Assembly: GCA_030597865.1 (NCBI GenBank)
Contig: JAUVQZ010000123.1
Coordinates: forward strand, 1-8,461
DNA: 8,461 nt
Direction: 5' to 3'
Source: Pseudomonadota bacterium
GTDB taxonomy: Bacteria > Desulfobacterota > Desulfobulbia > Desulfobulbales > SURF-16
Part shown: one piece after another, positions 6,385-8,461 of the stretch
Numbering within the stretch: the first letter of the stretch is position 1
Layout of the letters: every line of letters begins with the position of its first letter
Program-made: the position numbers and the translations under genes
The notes under the pieces: model-generated
What the model saw: only the letters and a program-made list of their open reading frames with translations
Told to the model about the DNA's origin: nothing
Database searches by the model: none

Positions 6385-8031
6385 TCAGGCCTTTTTGCCG
6401 ACGGCCATAAGGATGGCGCCCAGGGCGTTACCAACCTGGTAATGGTCAGGGAAGACCACCTGGGTTCCCAGCCGTTCTGCAACCTGGGGAAGAATGAAGC
6501 GGGCTGCCGCGCCAATGCCGACAATGCTCAGCTTGAGCTGGAAGCGAAGGTCAAGCACCGGGCTTTTTTGGTAACCGGGGTAAAAGCCGGAAAGGCTTTT
6601 GCCGGTTTCGCCCATGAGGATATGGTCAAGGATCGCGGCCTCGATCTTCCTGCCGAGTTGGTCAAGGACCTCCCTGGCAAATTCTTCAACACCCATACCG
6701 CACTCGGCAGCCAGGATTTCGGCTCCCTGCCTGGCCCTGTCCCTGTCGCCAAGGCCAAGCTCGCCCAGGACATGGAGGGCGTCGGTGGGGGTGAAACCGG
6801 TTTCAAAGGCGAGCTGCATCTTGACCAGGTCGCGCAGATGACTGACCAGGGTAATCTCCGCCATTTTGAAATGGCTGGTCAGCATGGCAGGGGTGGCAGG
6901 GCCATGTTTGTGGAGATGCTCCAACACCGGGTCATGGCTGGCCTCTTCTGCGCTGAGATCCGGAGAGATGGCAATGAGACGGGATTGCAAGCCCTTACCA
7001 AGCCATTCGTTGGGGGGGGCGATCTCTGGGGCCATGGCCAGGGGCAAAACACGATCCGGCCCCACGGCGAGATCACCCTTTGCATCCAGGGCCGCATGGC
7101 TGTCGCCGCCGGCGCCCACGGTGGACATCTTCACCGAGTCAACATGGGTCTGCCAGCCGCCGATGAGGCTGCCGTCCTCGGTGATACTCGGTTTTCTGTC
7201 ATTAATCATAGTGACATCAGTGGTGGTGCCGCCCACATCAACAATCACCGCGTCATCAGAAGGGGCAAAGCTCAGGCCATACCATGCCGTTGCTGCCGGG
7301 CCGGAGGCCACGGTGGAGGCCGCCTGCCGCGACGTCTCAGCAATATTCATGGGGGTGGCATTGCCCCGGACAATCAAGACATTATGGGCCAGACCCAGGG
7401 CCACCAGGGCATCCTGCATGCCCACCAGAAAATCCTCCATCACCGGTCGCAGGCGGGCATTTAACACCGCTGTGGCCGCCCGCTCCTTGACGCCGGGACG
7501 CTGGGAGACCTCATGGGACATGAAGACGGGTTGAGGGTCAATCATGCTTATGGCCTTGGCCATCACCTTTTCGTGGGCCGGATTCTTGATACTCATGGCC
7601 GCACACACCACATAGGCATCAACATGGTCCTTCAGATCGCTGATGGCCTGGATGACAGCCTCCATATCCAGGGGGGCTTCCTCCTCGCCCTGGACATTAT
7701 GACCGCCATCAATATAGAGGGTGGACACCACCGGCAGGCTGAAATGGCGGGCAAAACCGGCAACTATGAGGCCGACGTTGTCCCCCTTGTTCTCCACCAC
7801 GGCATTGGTGGCCAGGGTGGTGGAAACCGCGACCAGGTCAATGTCCTGGGGCTTAACCTTGCTGTTGACCAGGATATCACGCAGACACAGGGAGATGCCG
7901 CGGCTTAATTCGAAATGGGTGGTGGGGCTTTTTGCCGTTGCCAGCACAGAATTGTCGGCAAGGTCGATTAAAACGCCATCGGTGTAGGTGCCGCCGGTAT
8001 CGATGCCAATGCCATATTTTTTATCAGCCAT
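6385..8031 (-). CDS. Hydantoinase/oxoprolinase (HyuA-like) family protein, short form
   Basis: The 548-residue cytoplasmic protein has the actin/ASKHA-type ATP-binding signatures of the HyuA family: GIDTGGTYTDG (9-19), STTLATNAVVE (70-80), SGPAA (243-247), VDVGGTTTDV (264-273) and GAGGDS (306-311). TPTDALHVLG (414-423) and a glycine-rich C-terminal block (VGIGAAARFILPQ, 504-516) agree. Family members use ATP to open cyclic amides such as hydantoins or 5-oxoproline, or act as carboxylase subunits; the substrate here cannot be told. It is shorter than HyuA subunits of about 650-700 residues, and no HyuB-type gene is adjacent. Residues about 366-411 (PVLEHLHKHGPATPAMLTSH and following) look like a winged-helix insert before TPTDALHVLG. 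ATG 8031 puts the nucleotide-binding strand at residue 6, as expected; the leader before it is A-rich without a clear ribosome site. A 59-residue gene follows in the same operon. Confidence 0.88.
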   Translation of the reverse strand: MADKKYGIGIDTGGTYTDGVLIDLADNSVLATAKSPTTHFELSRGISLCLRDILVNSKVKPQDIDLVAVSTTLATNAVVENKGDNVGLIVAGFARHFSLPVVSTLYIDGGHNVQGEEEAPLDMEAVIQAISDLKDHVDAYVVCAAMSIKNPAHEKVMAKAISMIDPQPVFMSHEVSQRPGVKERAATAVLNARLRPVMEDFLVGMQDALVALGLAHNVLIVRGNATPMNIAETSRQAASTVASGPAATAWYGLSFAPSDDAVIVDVGGTTTDVTMINDRKPSITEDGSLIGGWQTHVDSVKMSTVGAGGDSHAALDAKGDLAVGPDRVLPLAMAPEIAPPNEWLGKGLQSRLIAISPDLSAEEASHDPVLEHLHKHGPATPAMLTSHFKMAEITLVSHLRDLVKMQLAFETGFTPTDALHVLGELGLGDRDRARQGAEILAAECGMGVEEFAREVLDQLGRKIEAAILDHILMGETGKSLSGFYPGYQKSPVLDLRFQLKLSIVGIGAAARFILPQVAERLGTQVVFPDHYQVGNALGAILMAVGKKA

Positions 8032-8076
8032 TATTTTTTTCTTTGGTATATTTTGCTGGGAAAGGGTTTCCTGATT

Positions 8077-8091
8077 TCTTTACAGTAAAGA
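8077..8091. promoter_or_regulatory. Palindrome TCTTTAC-A-GTAAAGA upstream of HyuA-like gene
   Basis: Perfect 7-bp arms around one central base lie 46 nt upstream of the HyuA-like ATG, in the 173-nt divergent region shared with the HDOD gene. Position and symmetry suit an operator for a dimeric repressor or activator, but no such regulator is encoded here. It was found by eye only. Confidence 0.35.
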
Positions 8092-8141
8092 GGTGGCAAG
8101 GCAAAGTCTTTTTATTGTTGGCCTTTCTCCTTACCTTATCC

Positions 8142-8171
8142 TTGACCGCTCTTTTATAAGCATATTAGAAT
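8142..8171 (+). promoter_or_regulatory. Sigma70-type promoter for HDOD gene
   Basis: TTGACC (8142-8147) and TAGAAT (8166-8171) each match the consensus at five of six positions and are separated by 18 nt. Transcription would start near 8178, leaving a leader of about 27 nt before ATG 8205. This is the best promoter match in the window. Confidence 0.55.
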
Positions 8172-8204
8172 GATACGAACTTATCCTTGAACCTACTTTA
8201 CCCT

Positions 8205-8461
8205 ATGCCCGCTATAGACCCTGCCACCCAAAAATATCTTGACAAGATCCGCGAATATATCGACCGGATGCCCAGTCTCTCCACCACAGTCACCAAGGTC
8301 CTGGAGGTCTGTAATCAGCCCACCACCTCGCCCAATGACCTCAACCGCGTTATTTCCCTTGACCCGGTTCTCACCGGCCAGGTCCTAAAGCTGATCAACT
8401 CCGCCTATTATTCCCTGCCCAACCAGATTACCTCCCTGACCCGGGCCATCATTATGCTGGG
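8205..8461 (+). CDS. HDOD-domain signalling protein, 5' part
   Basis: The first 85 codons are present and the frame is open at the right edge. After a short N-terminus (MPAIDPATQKYLDKIREYI) comes the start of an HDOD domain: RMPSLSTTVTKVLEVCNQP, then DLNRVISLDPVLTGQVLKLI, then NSAYYSLP and SLTRAIIMLG. This is the standard HDOD opening, in which the NSAxYS motif and the LG block are strongly kept. HDOD domains are related to HD phosphohydrolases but usually lack the metal-binding residues, and they serve in signal transduction, often fused to receiver, EAL or GGDEF domains; any such partner lies outside the window. The start ATG follows a good promoter, but the short leader has no recognisable ribosome site. 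Confidence 0.88.
   Translation, partial: MPAIDPATQKYLDKIREYIDRMPSLSTTVTKVLEVCNQPTTSPNDLNRVISLDPVLTGQVLKLINSAYYSLPNQITSLTRAIIML

Noticed and set aside
6442..7464. Long plus-strand open frame (340 codons)
   Set aside because: It is a shadow of the HyuA-like gene, caused by GC-biased third positions; the product is low-complexity, rich in Gly, His and Ala.

Overview
The window (about 8.5 kb, GC in the mid-50s by eye) is chromosomal bacterial DNA, most likely from an anaerobic Desulfobacterota, possibly a Desulfobulbales-type sulfate reducer or relative. This rests on three things: an RsbRD_N-type protein at the left edge, of a kind I recall beside dsrMKJOP in sulfate reducers; a short, anaerobe-type hydantoinase/oxoprolinase protein; and an HDOD-domain signalling protein. 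No phylogeny was run, so the assignment is tentative.

Layout from left to right. (1) 1-442, minus strand: the 5' part of an RsbRD_N-domain gene that leaves the window. (2) 699-3666, minus strand: a signalling operon. It holds a large hybrid sensor histidine kinase, now in two overlapping frames (3052-3666 and 1178-3055) that meet at a run of seven T inside the second membrane helix. A small exported PstS-like binding protein (699-1145) follows. A cluster of inverted repeats (636-677) lies beyond it and may be the terminator. (3) 3906-6092, plus strand: a complete RecQ helicase with RQC, HRDC and an extra C-terminal helix-turn-helix, divergent from the kinase. (4) 6202-8031, minus strand: a two-gene unit of a HyuA-like protein and a 59-residue protein starting 3 nt after it. 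It ends in a perfect 14-bp stem that overlaps the small gene's stop codon and faces recQ convergently. (5) 8205-8461, plus strand: the start of an HDOD-domain protein behind a good sigma70-type promoter, divergent from the HyuA gene.

How the genes work together. The kinase and binding protein look like a sensory pair: the exported protein could bind an anion or other small ligand and report to the kinase's periplasmic helical domain. This is inferred from gene order only; no ABC transporter or separate response regulator is visible. RecQ is a stand-alone housekeeping repair gene. The HyuA-like protein and its small partner are probably co-translated, but their substrate is unknown. No RNA genes, mobile elements or CRISPR arrays were seen. 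The most unusual points are the homopolymer frameshift in the kinase, the lost phospho-acceptor histidine in its Hpt-like tail, the winged-helix-like insert in the HyuA protein, and the small 59-residue gene.
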